A stretch of DNA of 64,000 nucleotides from Morinoia aosen (taxonomy: Eukaryota; Arthropoda; Malacostraca; Amphipoda; Talitridae): the NCBI GenBank assembly GCA_030386875.1, contig CM059576.1, positions 66,649,581 to 66,713,580 on the forward strand. Reading direction: 5' to 3'. This document shows positions 21,126 through 31,853 of this stretch, one piece after another. Made by a program: the position numbers and the translations under genes. Numbering within the stretch: the stretch's first letter is position 1; every line of letters begins with the position of its first letter. Under the pieces are notes generated by a model. The model saw only the letters and a program-made list of their open reading frames with translations. It searched no databases and was not told where the DNA came from.

Positions 21126-21445
21126 TAAGAGATAGTGCTTTTCTCAATAGCAATCTCCCTTCGCGTTCATAGGATCGACTCAGTGTTTCCGTCTCTGTTT
21201 TTTGCTGTAGAGCTGTGGGAATGCCCACACGAAATCCTCCATAGCGACTAATTCTTTTGTAGGTCGCTCTGCTCTGCTTACATGTGAACACCTGCTCCGC
21301 TTGTGGTGTGAACGCACCCTGACTCAGCGTCGCCTTCTTATCGGAGCATTTCTGAGGTCTGGAGGCGTTAAAACGCTGAGTGGTCACTTGCATACGTTAC
21401 TTATAAGTGCAGTGCGTGAGGAGCTTTACCGTTCGTAAAGGAACA

Positions 21446-22180
21446 CTTCCAGGCGGAGGATGTCGTCTAAATCTAACACTGCTCGAGTTTTGGTTATAAA
21501 ATATCTAGTTATAGCTAATTGTAAAATCTTAAAAATCAATCAAATCAATCAAATCAATTGTAAAATCTCAAGTAATTTAGGCTGCGTATTAGGTATGACT
21601 ATGTGTAAATTTTACCTCTGAGCACAACAAAACTATGGAACATGCACAATTTAGGCTGCACCAGCGAGAAATTACCGCCACGCAGGAAGTTATTTCGAGG
21701 CGCTCAAGTTGCAGCGCACCTTCACTGAGCGTTGAGATTTCAGCAGAAAATCAAAATACTGGATGTGGTGAGGTCCGCTGGTATAAATTCAATTGGCAAA
21801 ATAATATCGTTTTGTAACTTTATCCTAAAGTATTCTTCGAGTGAATGTTCGCTCCTTTGACTTGGAATGCCATCATGAACACCTGAATTCCCCTGGCTAC
21901 ACGGTGAGGTGGCCACAGAAGTTCGGCATGAAAGTTATGTGCATTTTTCATTTCATGAGTCTCTTTCCCATTTGGTGATATAAAATGATGATGACGGTCG
22001 GTAAAATTATTCAAAAAATAGAAAGTTCTTCAAAAAATCAATAACAAAGAGTTTATCTTTAACTGAGAGATTAAAACTCAGAAGTGGACGTTTAATCTTG
22101 CTGGCGCTGCGTAAAGAAAGTCCAAAGTTCGTTTTCGTCTCAGGTCGAGTTGAGGATGTCGCTCATCGATGATTCTTTTT
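21446..22180. other. Unclassified sequence with a repeat relative at 32 kb
   Basis: About 21,870-22,000 matches 31,965-32,080 in inverted orientation (CCTCACCGTG, CATTTTTCATTTCATGAGTC, TGATGATGACGG), so a further repeat family is present on both sides. No gene seen. Confidence 0.5.
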
Positions 22181-22319
22181 AGGAGTCTCGCCCACCATCG
22201 TGTTGTAGGAGTCTCGCCCACCATCGTGTTGTAGGAGTCTCGCCCACCATCGTGTTGTAGGAGTCTCGCCCACCATCGTGTTGTAGGAGTCTCGCCCGCC
22301 ATCGTGTTGTAGGAGTCTT
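22181..22319. repeat. 26-bp minisatellite, five units
   Basis: The unit AGGAGTCTCGCCCACCATCG plus TGTTGT repeats five times with period 26; the fourth to fifth unit carries a single change (CACC to CGCC). Short frames crossing it are by-products. Confidence 0.95.
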
Positions 22320-22399
22320 GAAATTCGGTGTTGGCCACTGAAGTAAAATTCTTCGTTCATGCATCCCTAGCACCAACTACTAATTTAAAGAATAAACAA

Positions 22400-23380
22400 T
22401 TTATTTCCTAAAACTAGATGCAAGAGTTAATTCAACACATCAAATTAAAAATTTTCTCTTAATACTAATGGCCTTATATCTATTTGGTGTAAAAGCCCCG
22501 TCAAGTAGTCATACATCGATAACAGCTGATGAGTCTATTCATGACGCTTCAAAAATTTCTGCACAGGAGAAATAATTCCTGAAGAACACAATTTAAATAA
22601 CGTACCGTTGTTTAGTCAACATTCGGCCACCTATTTTCTATTCGAAGGTGACAGTTGCAGGATCACAAAGTGCATACGACATTAATTCATGAAATTGCCA
22701 ACGTTAACTCAAGAGATTTACCTAAAAGGCTGCTATCTCAAACGCAAATAACACAAATAATACAAACACGGGTGCAACTGAGTTAGCCGACATTACGCCC
22801 TCAGTTCCCTAAGAAATTTAGTAACGAGCAAACTACAAGGTAAATGTGCACTCAGTAATAAATGATTTGTGTAAAAATTATCATCAATGCTAAATATCGC
22901 ATCACAACAATTGGGAATACAGGAAGCAATACACTTTATTTCCAGATATCCGCCCAGACCACATACAAATAAATTCATAAAATTCGTTTCAATTTACCAT
23001 AAGAGTAAATTCAATTTTCGTTTCACTTCCACGAGGTTTGAAGCCTCTTATCACATTCTCCAACAAAATGTGACCTTCGTGAAGTATTTGCATATCAGAA
23101 AACTCAACGAATTCTTTCTACGTGATCAAATGTGATTGATAAAAATGATGAAGCTACAATTTAATGAAATTAATTCATTATTTGGTGGTTCAGTATTTGA
23201 AGATAGGGCATGGATAAAAAAGATGCATTAGATTTATTGCAAAGAAACAGAAGCTAATGACTTCAAAAAACTTCGGGCCATTGTGAAGAATATCATATCT
23301 GATTTTAACTCTTGTATCCTTATAAGTTGTAGCTAGTTTATAAAATTTTAGTGATTTATTAGCAATAATAAGAATCCAGG
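22400..23380. other. Gene-free AT-rich stretch
   Basis: Only short chance frames; no repeat ends recognised. Confidence 0.4.
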
Positions 23381-23384
23381 GGCA

Positions 23385-23645
23385 CCATGTTCCTCGGCCA
23401 TCTTGTCTCCCAGCTACACGATCGTGGGTGTCCGCATGTTTTCGAAATTTAACTTCACGTTACGTTTTGCCTCTGCGAGCAACACAAATCGCGAGCGCAC
23501 CAGCACCGGCCAACATGTTCGCAACATTGAAATGCAGCAATAATGCACGATATGTATGTGGTTCTACCATGGTCATGATTCACATCGCCGGAAGACGCTT
23601 CAAAACTGCGCTCACTATGGTGGTCGCCACTCAAATACAGTAACA
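23385..23645. promoter_or_regulatory. CpG-rich patch, possible promoter or exon
   Basis: About 260 bases are conspicuously richer in CG dinucleotides than the flanks (TTACGTTTTGCCTCTGCGAG, GCGAGCGCACCAGC). Overlapping frames of 63-71 codons on both strands contain no recognised domain. It could be a first exon and promoter, a mitochondrial-targeting start on the minus strand (MLAGAGALAICVARRG), or simply transposon sequence. Confidence 0.25.
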
Positions 23646-23989
23646 CATTTCTAAACCTTTTAGAATAGAATCGAATTCAACGAATTTCACATCGGTTTAA
23701 TTTTTTCTGTATGTTTATTTTACTTTCTCAAAGATATTTGAAACCCCTTCATCCTATTGGCCGGATCTTGAACATCACTAAACTCTGTAAAACTTCATCA
23801 TAACTCACAATCATTAGACATCCATCAATACTGTAATAAACAAGTTTGATTTAAAAAGGAACTCACCTTCACTGGATTGAATTTTTCACAATTCATGTTC
23901 AGAACTTCAAAAAAACTGAAACGGTAATCAACACTGATGGGTTTAGAAACACCTCCACAGCTTGAGCGCCAGAACTCGAATGCTCGAGC

Positions 23990-24155
23990 TGTTGTGCTGT
24001 ACCCACCCTGGGACGGTGGTATAAGGCCGACGCCTCAGGCTATCTGAGCTTCCATCCGCCAATAAAAACTGGATTTGCCTGGGTTATTAAATTTTATGGT
24101 CTGTGAACCACGTCTCTTCTTCTCACCACTGTAGTCGTGTTTTACATTTATAACA
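23990..24155. repeat. Possible short solo LTR
   Basis: The segment from TGTTGTGCTG to TTATAACA starts TG, ends CA, and includes a TATA-like GGTATAAGG and an AATAAA signal in the proper order. No target duplication is visible, so this remains weak. Confidence 0.25.
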
Positions 24156-24788
24156 GCCATGAACTGGATTTTCAATGAATGGGAACTTTAAGGTTCACTC
24201 TAAAGGTATTATAATAACTTACAATAACCAAGATAGTCAACTTCCTTTAATGAATAATAAGAATGTAATTTTAAAGTCACATGTTAATTACATCCCTGCA
24301 TAGGTACTAAGAGACGAACAGTGCGTCGCACAAAACTGTGTTAACAAATCACGTTTTGTTCGTCGCAAAATCCAGTTTTAGCTTCTGAAATGAAACATCG
24401 CTGCGGTCTTCAGCTGAGCCACTACTGACAATTCGAATGCTGTACGTTGGACTTTATGAATTCAAGTTAAACAATCGAGTTATTGCATGAGTTTTTAGAA
24501 TGTAGTTGCAAAAATTTCGGTGAAACAAGACTGTTTTTCTTTAATGAGTATTTAACTATCAAGTAAATGTTGTCCATGTAGCTTCCCAAGAGGCTTGGAT
24601 AGAAAGATCAAGTCTCACTCACAAAAGCGCTTGATGCACGTCACCGGTCGCTCGGCGCGCAGTCCTACCAGTAAATTTAGCGATTCTACGTTGCTAAGTC
24701 AGCTATAACTTAATTATATTTTTCAATTTTGCAGAATTTCATTCTTATGTTCAAATTTTATAAAGCTCTTAATAATCATCTGAATGAG

Positions 24789-26144
24789 TGTAAGGAAATC
24801 ACACACTGCAAGATTTTCATAAGTTTTTAATTGGGTAACGCAACCAAAGACAAGAACGTTGAAGTTTAACAGAGATTGAGGCAGCAACGGAATCTTATTC
24901 CGTTCAGAAATTGGTTGATAAGGCCTCGCTTCCTCCTAGCTTGCGAGTGTTCGTAGAGAGACTGGAGGTACCGTTTTCAAGTATTGAATGGTCCCTCCAG
25001 AAGGGTAGAAACCTCGGACAAATTAGGAGTCAGATGGGCGCTCAACAAGAATTTAGCGGGGCCGTGATGACGCCCTCATCTGCTGTCGGGTTGGAAGCAG
25101 ACCGGACCCGGCCGTAGTGGCGGTATACTGCGCAAAAGACAACGGTAGTAAGCTTGCGAAATACACAAAACTAGCAAGTTTCTCGCTGCAGTTATTTCAA
25201 TAAAATTTCAACGTAGGGCACAAATTTGAAAATGAATACGAGTCAAGTCCTAATGACCCTCACCTAAGGAATTACTTCCCGAGTGAAGCCATTGGCGCTT
25301 CTTTTAGAAGGAGGTGAGGTAAGAGATGGAAAAATAACGAAAAGACGATAGTGGAAGAATGCCATTCAGAGCAGGTATCAACAAGAGTTAACGTTTTGAA
25401 GGATGGCCCAACGGGCTCTTAATACATGAGAGTAGCTTGACAGCTAAGTAAGTACGGCTCAACAGAACCGGTAAGTGAGTAAGTACGGCTCAACAGAACC
25501 GGTAAGTAAGTAAGTGCGGCTCAACAGAACCGGTAAGTAAGTAAGTGCGGCTCAACAGAACCGATAAGTAAGTAAGTAAGTACGGCTCGACAAAACCGAT
25601 AAGTAAGTAAGTAAGTACGGCTCGACAGAACCGATAAGTAAGTAAGTAAATACGGCTCGACAGAACCGATAAGTAAGTAAGTAAGTACGGCTCGACAGAA
25701 CCGGCAAGTAAGTAAGTAAGTAACGTTAGAGGCGGCTAGAATGCCTAGTAATTACGAATACCGCTCTGAATGGCTAGTTGAACAAAATAAACATGAAACA
25801 CACACATTCACACAAACCAAATCAGGAGCACGGTCAAAGAAAAGAACCAAGATTACGAGAAGGTTGTCGAATGCACAGGCGAAGTGCAGCACTCTGTTGT
25901 TCCACGTTACTCCATTAAGGTACACAGGACGAGTACACAGTACAGTTCAAGTCCGTCGTGTAATGGTAAATATTAAGCCTCTCCTCTTATCCTCCTATTC
26001 TCTTAGCCTCTTTCCTTTTCTTCCCTTTTTGAATATATAAAAATATCTCACCGACATAGCTTCCTCCTCCGCCCCCGGTCAGCTGAAAGCCTTTAAAGTG
26101 CAAACTGACAAGTACCTGAGAGGCGCACACGGTAATTCTCAACA
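24789..26144 (-). repeat. 3' LTR of the BEL/Pao element, full length
   Basis: The outer parts match the 5' LTR almost exactly: 24,789-24,936 matches 31,628-31,772, and 26,061-26,144 matches the remainder. Between them lie about 1.13 kb absent from the 5' LTR, including a tandem array at 25.44-25.73 kb and a TATA-like stretch on the minus strand near 26,035. The segment is bounded by a 10-base direct repeat, GCTTCCTCCT (24,928 and 26,059), which suggests the missing part was lost from the 5' LTR by slippage or recombination at that microhomology. Confidence 0.9.
25440..25730. repeat. Minisatellite in the LTR, GTAAGTAAGTACGGCTCGAC type
   Basis: About nine units of 27-35 bases share TACGGCTCRACARAACCG and differ mainly in the number of GTAA repeats (two, three or four). 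Early units read GGCTCAACAGAACCGG and later ones GGCTCGACAGAACCGA, so length and sequence variants are arranged in order. Confidence 0.9.
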
Positions 26145-26171
26145 CATTCCCGGGGGGCGGGAAACGTCAAT

Positions 26172-29100
26172 TTATTGACGTCTCAAGATTTCCAGGCACC
26201 TCCGAGCAGCCTGTCTCCGAGGTCGACTTTGCTGCCCAGGTACACTGGAAGAAACTGCACGTTTCGTTAGAGGAACAACATCGTCAAGTGTAAGTTCTAA
26301 CGGATATAGGAGCGAGATGGCATATTCTCCCGTTGACCTGTCTGGTCTCAAGAGTTTAACAGAGCGCGTCTTGCCATCATTCCCCGTGAACAGTTCCAAA
26401 ACTCTTCCCATAGTCCATAAAGGCCTAGGCTTGACTGGAGAGGAGATTAACACGATGTCACCTTCGCTAATACGGTCCTCCCAGTTTGGTTCGTAAAGGT
26501 TTTTGTCAGTTTGTCTAAGCGACAATAAATACTCGTTATACCAGAAGTTCTCAAATTGTTCTAAGGCCTCCTCTCTAACCTCTAAAGGCCTTACTAGGTC
26601 TGCATGGGTAGGCTGCAAGAACTGATCACCTGCGACGCTACCGAAACTTACGGTAGCGTTATTATTTCCCAAATTGAAAAAGGAGTTAGGTGACACCCAC
26701 TCTTTGGAGAGGTCATTTGAATCTACGTAAGTCAACGGTCTAGAGTTGACTGCGTTTTGCACATCAGATAGTAAAGTCATGAAAGAAAAATATTCTATTT
26801 TACTCCGACCAATTGATTTGTAGAGACAACTCTTGACGACTCTGATTAGTCTCTCCCAACTACTACCGAACCAAGCTGAATAAAGAGGAATTTTGATATG
26901 CTTAATATTATTACGAGCAAAATATCCGGTGACGCTCTCTGACATCGAACTATTCAACAGTTCTGCAGCCTGTTGGAAAGAGGGTGCGTTATCGGAGTAA
27001 ACAGTTTCTGGAAACCCGAATCTATTGGAGAATCGAATGAAAGCTGCAAGAAAAGCGTTAGTAGACATGTTGGGAACCAGTTCCAAATGGATAGCTCTTA
27101 TGCAAAGACAAGTAAAGATGACGATATACATTTTAACGTAAGTATCGCCCAATTTTACGTAGAAGTGGCCAGTGAAATCAACGCCCACATTTTTAAAGGG
27201 CTTGACATAGTTAACTCTATCCGAGTGATAATCTGTTGGCGCAGGATATTTGAAGGCACGAGCATTCAACTTGGTACACGGCATACATTGCCTAATGATT
27301 TCTTTAATTAGAGGTCTAACTTTAGGGATCCAATACCCGCTGTTGCGCAGACAGTTCAGCGTGGAAGAAACGCCAAGGTGCATGCATTTGAGATGACAAT
27401 CCGTTACAAGCAACTTTGACAAGTGACCGCGTTTAGAAATTAGGACAGGATTGGCGGCTTCGTAGGAGATTCGTTTGCACCTACTTAGACGACCTCTCGA
27501 CCTAATTATGCCGCTCGAGTCAAGGAAAAGGTTAAGATTTTTAACCAAAGGGACGGGAGTGCGTCCCTCTGGATGAGAGAGGAAGTCGAGCTCTTTAGGA
27601 AAGAAAGTAGTCTGATGGATCTTAATCCAATACAAACGGGCTTTGCCGTAATTGTCCAAAGCGCTTACCTTTCGCTTCTTTGCGACATCTGCTAATTGGA
27701 ACAGCTTAGCTGTCACACCAAGTAATTTTTCAAGACAAGAAAATTTCTCTATGGAAAGAACAGGCTCAGTAACCTCGCTCTCGGCCACCGGTCGGGAGCA
27801 CGTGACTAAGTTTACAGAGGAAGGCAAGCAGTTCAGTTGGCTCTGAGGCCAAGCCATTGAAGTGTTAGTGAGAAATTCAGGGCCATGACGCCAGAAATCA
27901 ATTTTACGCTGAAACTCGGCAGCCGTCAGGCCCCGAGTCAACATGTCGGCAGGATTACTCTCAGAGGGCACGTACCTGAACTCACAGTCTAGGTTGTACT
28001 CTCTTTTCAATGTAGCCCGGAACTCCAATATGTCCTTAACACGGTTGTTTGCAAAAACATTTTTAGTTTTTACAAACCCGTTCTGCAGCCAGGCAAGGAC
28101 AATTTGCGCATCGACAACAAAGGTAATTTTAGTGATTTGAGCTCCGTTCAACATTTTCAACAAATTCAGTAGGCATTTAAAGGCAATGAACACGCCTAAG
28201 AGCTCCAAAGTTGGCACACTTTTAGGTTTGAGAGGAGCAATCTTGTTCTTGCTGAAAAGAAGGTTGCTTTTCAACTGATCAGAGCCGATCACCGCGTAGA
28301 TGTTAAACCCGTAACAGGTCTTTGAGGCATCCGAGAAAATCACAAACTCGGCTGGATCGTTCGAGTCGAGAGCCTTCCTGCTGAAACTAAATTTAGGCAA
28401 CTCCTCAAAGTCTTTCATCAAATTTTTAAAGATGGAGTCTAGCTCCATTGAAAGGCAATCGTCCCAGTTCAACCCAGCCCGCCATATATCTCTCATGAGA
28501 AGCTTACCTCTGACCGTGACTGGGCCCAACAGACCGAGCGGATCAAAACGCTTCGCGATGGCGGACAAAACCATCCTCTTGGTGGGATGAGTAGGCGCGC
28601 TTGTTAGTTCTTCAGCCAGGGACAGGGAGTCAGAGCGGGGCGAATACGAGTACCCCAGAACTTTGATTTGTTCCGAAGTGTCTGCAGCAACGCCGTCCGA
28701 CTCCAACTGAGACTGAACAGACTCGCAGTTAGTAGACCAGCTCCGTAATTCAAAACCGCCTTGCAGCATTCTTTCACGGGAGCACCGGTACAACTCTGAC
28801 AAGACAGCAGGATTATTATTGGTAATGAACAAATTGTCCACGTACATACATTCCCGAAGGAAGTAACTGCACAAATCGTCCGGGAACATAGAGACGTGAT
28901 TTTTAACGACATAGTTCAAAATGAAAGGGCTGGCAACGAACCCAAACACGATCGATGCATATCTATATGCAACTAATTTGCCGTTTTTCTTCCACAAGAT
29001 GCAGAATTTATTTTTGTCGCTCTCCTTTGAGAGCCTTATCTGTAGGAAAGCTTGTTTAATGTCAGACATCAAAAGGAAATCATCATGTCTCAGTCGCACC

Positions 29101-31505
29101 AACAGAGCAAACAAGTCCCCGACGAGATCCACCCCAGGGAAGGCGGCATCGTTCAGCGACGGAGACTGGCGCAGCTTTAGGCTGCAGTTCAGCACCGGTC
29201 TGACTTTGGTAGTGCATGCAGGAGAATTTTTCACAACAGCTCTGTGGGGAATAAAAACGGCATTAGTTCCCTCTAAACTTGCTAGAGGTACTTCCTCCAA
29301 AATACCCTCTTCAAGCTGCTGCTCAAAAACCCTGCCGTAGGCCTCCAAATTTCCCTGAGCATGCAATCGGGCGACCACTCTGTCAAGCACAGCACGAGCA
29401 ACATGGAAATTATCGTCAACCTGGGATATTTTTTCATTCCAGGGGAGAGAAACGTGATATTTCCCCTCCTTAAATTTTATGTCTTGGGCAAATTTTTCTA
29501 CTTTCTCCAAATCGGAAGCAGCAACGGTCTCGCCATCGGTGATGCCGATAGACTCCAGACTGAAGAGTTTATCTAAATGACCCTCAACAGCACTGTCCTT
29601 CAATACGCTGCCAATGGGATCTGGGTGACATGGCTGAGGATCTAAAACAAAATTGACGTGAGCACTAGTCTCACGGCCAAGCGCGTTCAAATGTTTATAC
29701 AAAGCAGGAACTTGATTTTTCTTTAAGAAGTGCTCAACATTCCCCCAAGGGATAACTTTCGAACCATACCCGAAAGCAGTTCCGTTCATGCAGTTTGTAA
29801 GTTGAAGATGGGAGAAACACTGAACAATATCAACTCCTAGAATTCCTTCTAGGACTACCGTATCTGAATTCTCCGTTAGAGAATTGTCAGCAAGTTGGTA
29901 GGCAGCTTTAAGATTACTTACCGCCTTTCCCAAGAAGGCAATGTCGTAAGACATGTTGAAGTCGTTGTCCACGAGTACGGGTATCTGTAAGGAATTTTTA
30001 TTATCCAACAAATTAATCCCGAGACTGATCTCAGCAAAGGACTTGGTTCCCTGTTCAAGAAACGAGCTCACCACATAAGTAGCGGTCGGGGGCAATTCTG
30101 GACACCTAAGCCGAGTCATGACGTTTCCTGAAACGTAGGAACGCTGCGAACCAGAGTCTATGAGGAACCTCACGTTTGTGGTAGTTTTCCCCTTGCTTAC
30201 TGGCAGAGTTATAGTAGGAAGGAGAAAGACAGACTTATTACTGGCCGTAGAATTCAAGCATAGGTTAGACTGCAGCTCAGGCAATTTGGCCTTTTTACAC
30301 AAAGCTGCTATGTGATTTTTCCTTTTACAAAATTTACATTCGTAGTCTAGCATTGCACTGCACGAGCTGGTATCATGTTTCGAGCTTGTGCAATTACCAC
30401 AGAGACGAAGCTCAGCACACCGGTCTACCCTACTTTTGTAGGATGGGTAAGCAACGCAATGCAGCATAGAATGGCTCAAGCTAGAGCAAAACTTACACGT
30501 CTTCCTCTCAGGGGTAGCAGTGGATAAGTTAGCAAACACCTGTCTCTGAGGTCCGAGTTTAGGGGCCACTGCAGAATAACTCTTGGCTGGGAAATTCTTC
30601 GGCCTTTCGGACCTCTCAGGTCTACTGGAATTTTTGAGCTTCAACGTCTCAATGACGTTGACATAATTGTCGAAGATGTCCTGTAGTTGAGGATAATTGT
30701 TATCAATTTTCCGCGCCAACTCTTGCTGAAAGGGATAAGGCAATTTAGAGAACACGACATGGCTTACGAAAAGTGATCCAGATCGTTCTCCTATGACGTC
30801 ACAATTGTACGTCTTAAGATCGGCAACAATACTACGAACTTCAGAAATGAAGATCCTAGTTTCTTGATAGGAGTGATCGAATTTGCACTTTAGTTCTAGC
30901 AATTTTTTGCATAGACTGCTAACAATGGCGTCCGGTTTCGAGAACTCTTGTTCAAGCAGGTCAAGGGCAACTTTATAATTCAAATCGGTAAAGGTTAAGT
31001 GCTCGACAAGCTTCAAAGCATACCCACTCAAGTAAGTTTTGAGATAGGTCAGCTTGGCCGAGCCAGAAAGGGAAACCCTGTGGCCAATAACGTCATTAAA
31101 TTGAGATAAGAATGTCGAGTATTTAAGAAAATCATCTCCCTCACCTGTGAAGACAACACATTCTAGATTAGGTAACTTCACGTCCGCTAGTGGAGGGAGA
31201 GGTTCGCGTTCCGGCTGCCTGTGCGGTGCCAGCAAGGTTTTCAGCTTAATTTCAACATCTGATGAATAGGAACATTGGTTTTCTACTTCCTTATTTAATG
31301 CGGCATCATCTTTAGCAGTCTCCAAAAGTTGGCTAATGATACTTTCATCATAAGCCCTTACTTGATCCAAGTTACGGCGAATTTCTTCGCAATAAGCCTG
31401 GACCTCGGCAACTGCTCCAGCAGTAGCTGCATTTTCTGCCTTGCGAAGAGAAAGCGTTATTTTACGTTTGTAAACAGTCCTTCGCTGTTTAATAGGTTCA
31501 GTCAT
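26172..31505 (-). CDS. BEL/Pao gag-pol polyprotein
   Basis: One open frame of 1777 residues with the family's full domain order. A Gag-like DUF1759 region (about 90-300) is followed by three CCHC zinc knuckles (C337-C350, C369-C382, C390-C403). Next is an A17-type aspartyl protease with DSG at 450-452. Reverse transcriptase (about 690-960) has D815 and YVDN at 888-891, then RNase H with D1059, E1101 and D1132. The integrase has an HHCC zinc site (H1371, H1376, C1407, C1410) and a DDE core (D1443, D1505, E1551), and a DUF5641-like tail ends the protein. YVDN in place of YVDD is, as I recall, found in other BEL/Pao members. The start lies 122 bases past the 5' LTR. No frameshift or stop is present, so the protein could be functional if transcribed. 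Confidence 0.95.
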   Translation of the reverse strand: MTEPIKQRRTVYKRKITLSLRKAENAATAGAVAEVQAYCEEIRRNLDQVRAYDESIISQLLETAKDDAALNKEVENQCSYSSDVEIKLKTLLAPHRQPEREPLPPLADVKLPNLECVVFTGEGDDFLKYSTFLSQFNDVIGHRVSLSGSAKLTYLKTYLSGYALKLVEHLTFTDLNYKVALDLLEQEFSKPDAIVSSLCKKLLELKCKFDHSYQETRIFISEVRSIVADLKTYNCDVIGERSGSLFVSHVVFSKLPYPFQQELARKIDNNYPQLQDIFDNYVNVIETLKLKNSSRPERSERPKNFPAKSYSAVAPKLGPQRQVFANLSTATPERKTCKFCSSLSHSMLHCVAYPSYKSRVDRCAELRLCGNCTSSKHDTSSCSAMLDYECKFCKRKNHIAALCKKAKLPELQSNLCLNSTASNKSVFLLPTITLPVSKGKTTTNVRFLIDSGSQRSYVSGNVMTRLRCPELPPTATYVVSSFLEQGTKSFAEISLGINLLDNKNSLQIPVLVDNDFNMSYDIAFLGKAVSNLKAAYQLADNSLTENSDTVVLEGILGVDIVQCFSHLQLTNCMNGTAFGYGSKVIPWGNVEHFLKKNQVPALYKHLNALGRETSAHVNFVLDPQPCHPDPIGSVLKDSAVEGHLDKLFSLESIGITDGETVAASDLEKVEKFAQDIKFKEGKYHVSLPWNEKISQVDDNFHVARAVLDRVVARLHAQGNLEAYGRVFEQQLEEGILEEVPLASLEGTNAVFIPHRAVVKNSPACTTKVRPVLNCSLKLRQSPSLNDAAFPGVDLVGDLFALLVRLRHDDFLLMSDIKQAFLQIRLSKESDKNKFCILWKKNGKLVAYRYASIVFGFVASPFILNYVVKNHVSMFPDDLCSYFLRECMYVDNLFITNNNPAVLSELYRCSRERMLQGGFELRSWSTNCESVQSQLESDGVAADTSEQIKVLGYSYSPRSDSLSLAEELTSAPTHPTKRMVLSAIAKRFDPLGLLGPVTVRGKLLMRDIWRAGLNWDDCLSMELDSIFKNLMKDFEELPKFSFSRKALDSNDPAEFVIFSDASKTCYGFNIYAVIGSDQLKSNLLFSKNKIAPLKPKSVPTLELLGVFIAFKCLLNLLKMLNGAQITKITFVVDAQIVLAWLQNGFVKTKNVFANNRVKDILEFRATLKREYNLDCEFRYVPSESNPADMLTRGLTAAEFQRKIDFWRHGPEFLTNTSMAWPQSQLNCLPSSVNLVTCSRPVAESEVTEPVLSIEKFSCLEKLLGVTAKLFQLADVAKKRKVSALDNYGKARLYWIKIHQTTFFPKELDFLSHPEGRTPVPLVKNLNLFLDSSGIIRSRGRLSRCKRISYEAANPVLISKRGHLSKLLVTDCHLKCMHLGVSSTLNCLRNSGYWIPKVRPLIKEIIRQCMPCTKLNARAFKYPAPTDYHSDRVNYVKPFKNVGVDFTGHFYVKLGDTYVKMYIVIFTCLCIRAIHLELVPNMSTNAFLAAFIRFSNRFGFPETVYSDNAPSFQQAAELLNSSMSESVTGYFARNNIKHIKIPLYSAWFGSSWERLIRVVKSCLYKSIGRSKIEYFSFMTLLSDVQNAVNSRPLTYVDSNDLSKEWVSPNSFFNLGNNNATVSFGSVAGDQFLQPTHADLVRPLEVREEALEQFENFWYNEYLLSLRQTDKNLYEPNWEDRISEGDIVLISSPVKPRPLWTMGRVLELFTGNDGKTRSVKLLRPDRSTGEYAISLLYPLELTLDDVVPLTKRAVSSSVPGQQSRPRRQAARRCLEILRRQ

Positions 31506-31627
31506 GATGAAGGGAGCAAAATTTACAAAAGTGAGACAGAAAGAAGAGAAGTTTTTAAGAAGAGAGTTTAACGCACTTGTTATGACAAATGCAAGATAGG
31601 TAAAGATGATTCCTTAGTATTTTAGTG

Positions 31628-31849
31628 TGTAAGGAAATCACACACTGCAAGATTTTCATAAGTTTTTAATTGGGTAACGCAACCAAAGACAAGAACGTTG
31701 AAGTTTAACAGAGATTGAGGCAGCAACGGAATCTTATTCCGTTCAGAAATTGGTTGATAAGGCCTCGCCTCCTCCGCCCCCGGTCAGCTGAAAGCCTTTA
31801 AAGTGCAAACTGACAAGTACCTGAGAGGCGCACACGGTAATTCTCAACA
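31628..31849 (-). repeat. 5' LTR of the BEL/Pao element, internally deleted
   Basis: The 222 bases correspond to the first 84 and last 145 or so bases of the 3' LTR, joined at the TCCTCC microhomology. Because both LTRs are made from one template during reverse transcription, the difference most likely arose after insertion. No TGG-starting primer binding site is seen directly inside this LTR, so the primer tRNA is unknown. Confidence 0.9.
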
Positions 31850-31853
31850 TGAG

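Larger units (their letters stand above)
12640..21321 (+). mobile_element. hAT-like non-autonomous element, split by a nested insertion
   Basis: The left end reads AGGGTGCGATCACAATGC and the right end reads as its inverse, GTGAACGCACCCTG. Subterminal regions are rich in GAGCGGAGCAGAGCGG-type motifs. Such GC-rich subterminal repeats and CAGGGTG-type ends are typical of hAT elements. The bare element is about 1.2 kb, calculated without the nested 7.45-kb element at 13,673-21,125. No transposase is seen. Eight-base target duplications could not be confirmed: CTCAGT-like sequence sits at both edges in the second copy, but degraded. Confidence 0.65.
11868..21445 (+). repeat. Duplicated block, copy 1, expanded by insertions
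   Basis: From about 11,868 the sequence (GCGCTGCCCGA..., CGAACTGGTCTCTACATGC, TGTTCTGTTTGTTAGTC) matches 32,107 onward. The match continues through the hAT-like element and about 120 bases beyond it (to 21,445, matching 33,645-33,690 and 35,010-35,075). Both copies are in the same orientation. Copy 1 carries a 7.45-kb insertion at 13,673-21,125 and an expanded 26-bp repeat; copy 2 carries a different 1.3-kb insertion. Confidence 0.8.
24785..31853 (-). mobile_element. BEL/Pao LTR retrotransposon, complete but with unequal LTRs
   Basis: The element runs on the minus strand from 31,849 to 24,789, flanked by TGAG on both sides (24,785-24,788 and 31,850-31,853). Its LTRs begin TGTTGAG and end CCTTACA. 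Between them is a single open polyprotein gene of 1777 codons. The 5' LTR is 222 bases and the 3' LTR 1356 bases. The open frame and exact target duplication indicate a recent insertion, but loss of most of the 5' LTR probably silenced it. Confidence 0.95.

Noticed and set aside
22078..22376. Three overlapping minus-strand frames
   Set aside because: They read the same 26-bp minisatellite in three phases.
26973..29576. Several plus-strand frames of 60-139 codons at 27-29.6 kb
   Set aside because: They are antisense shadows of the BEL/Pao polyprotein gene.
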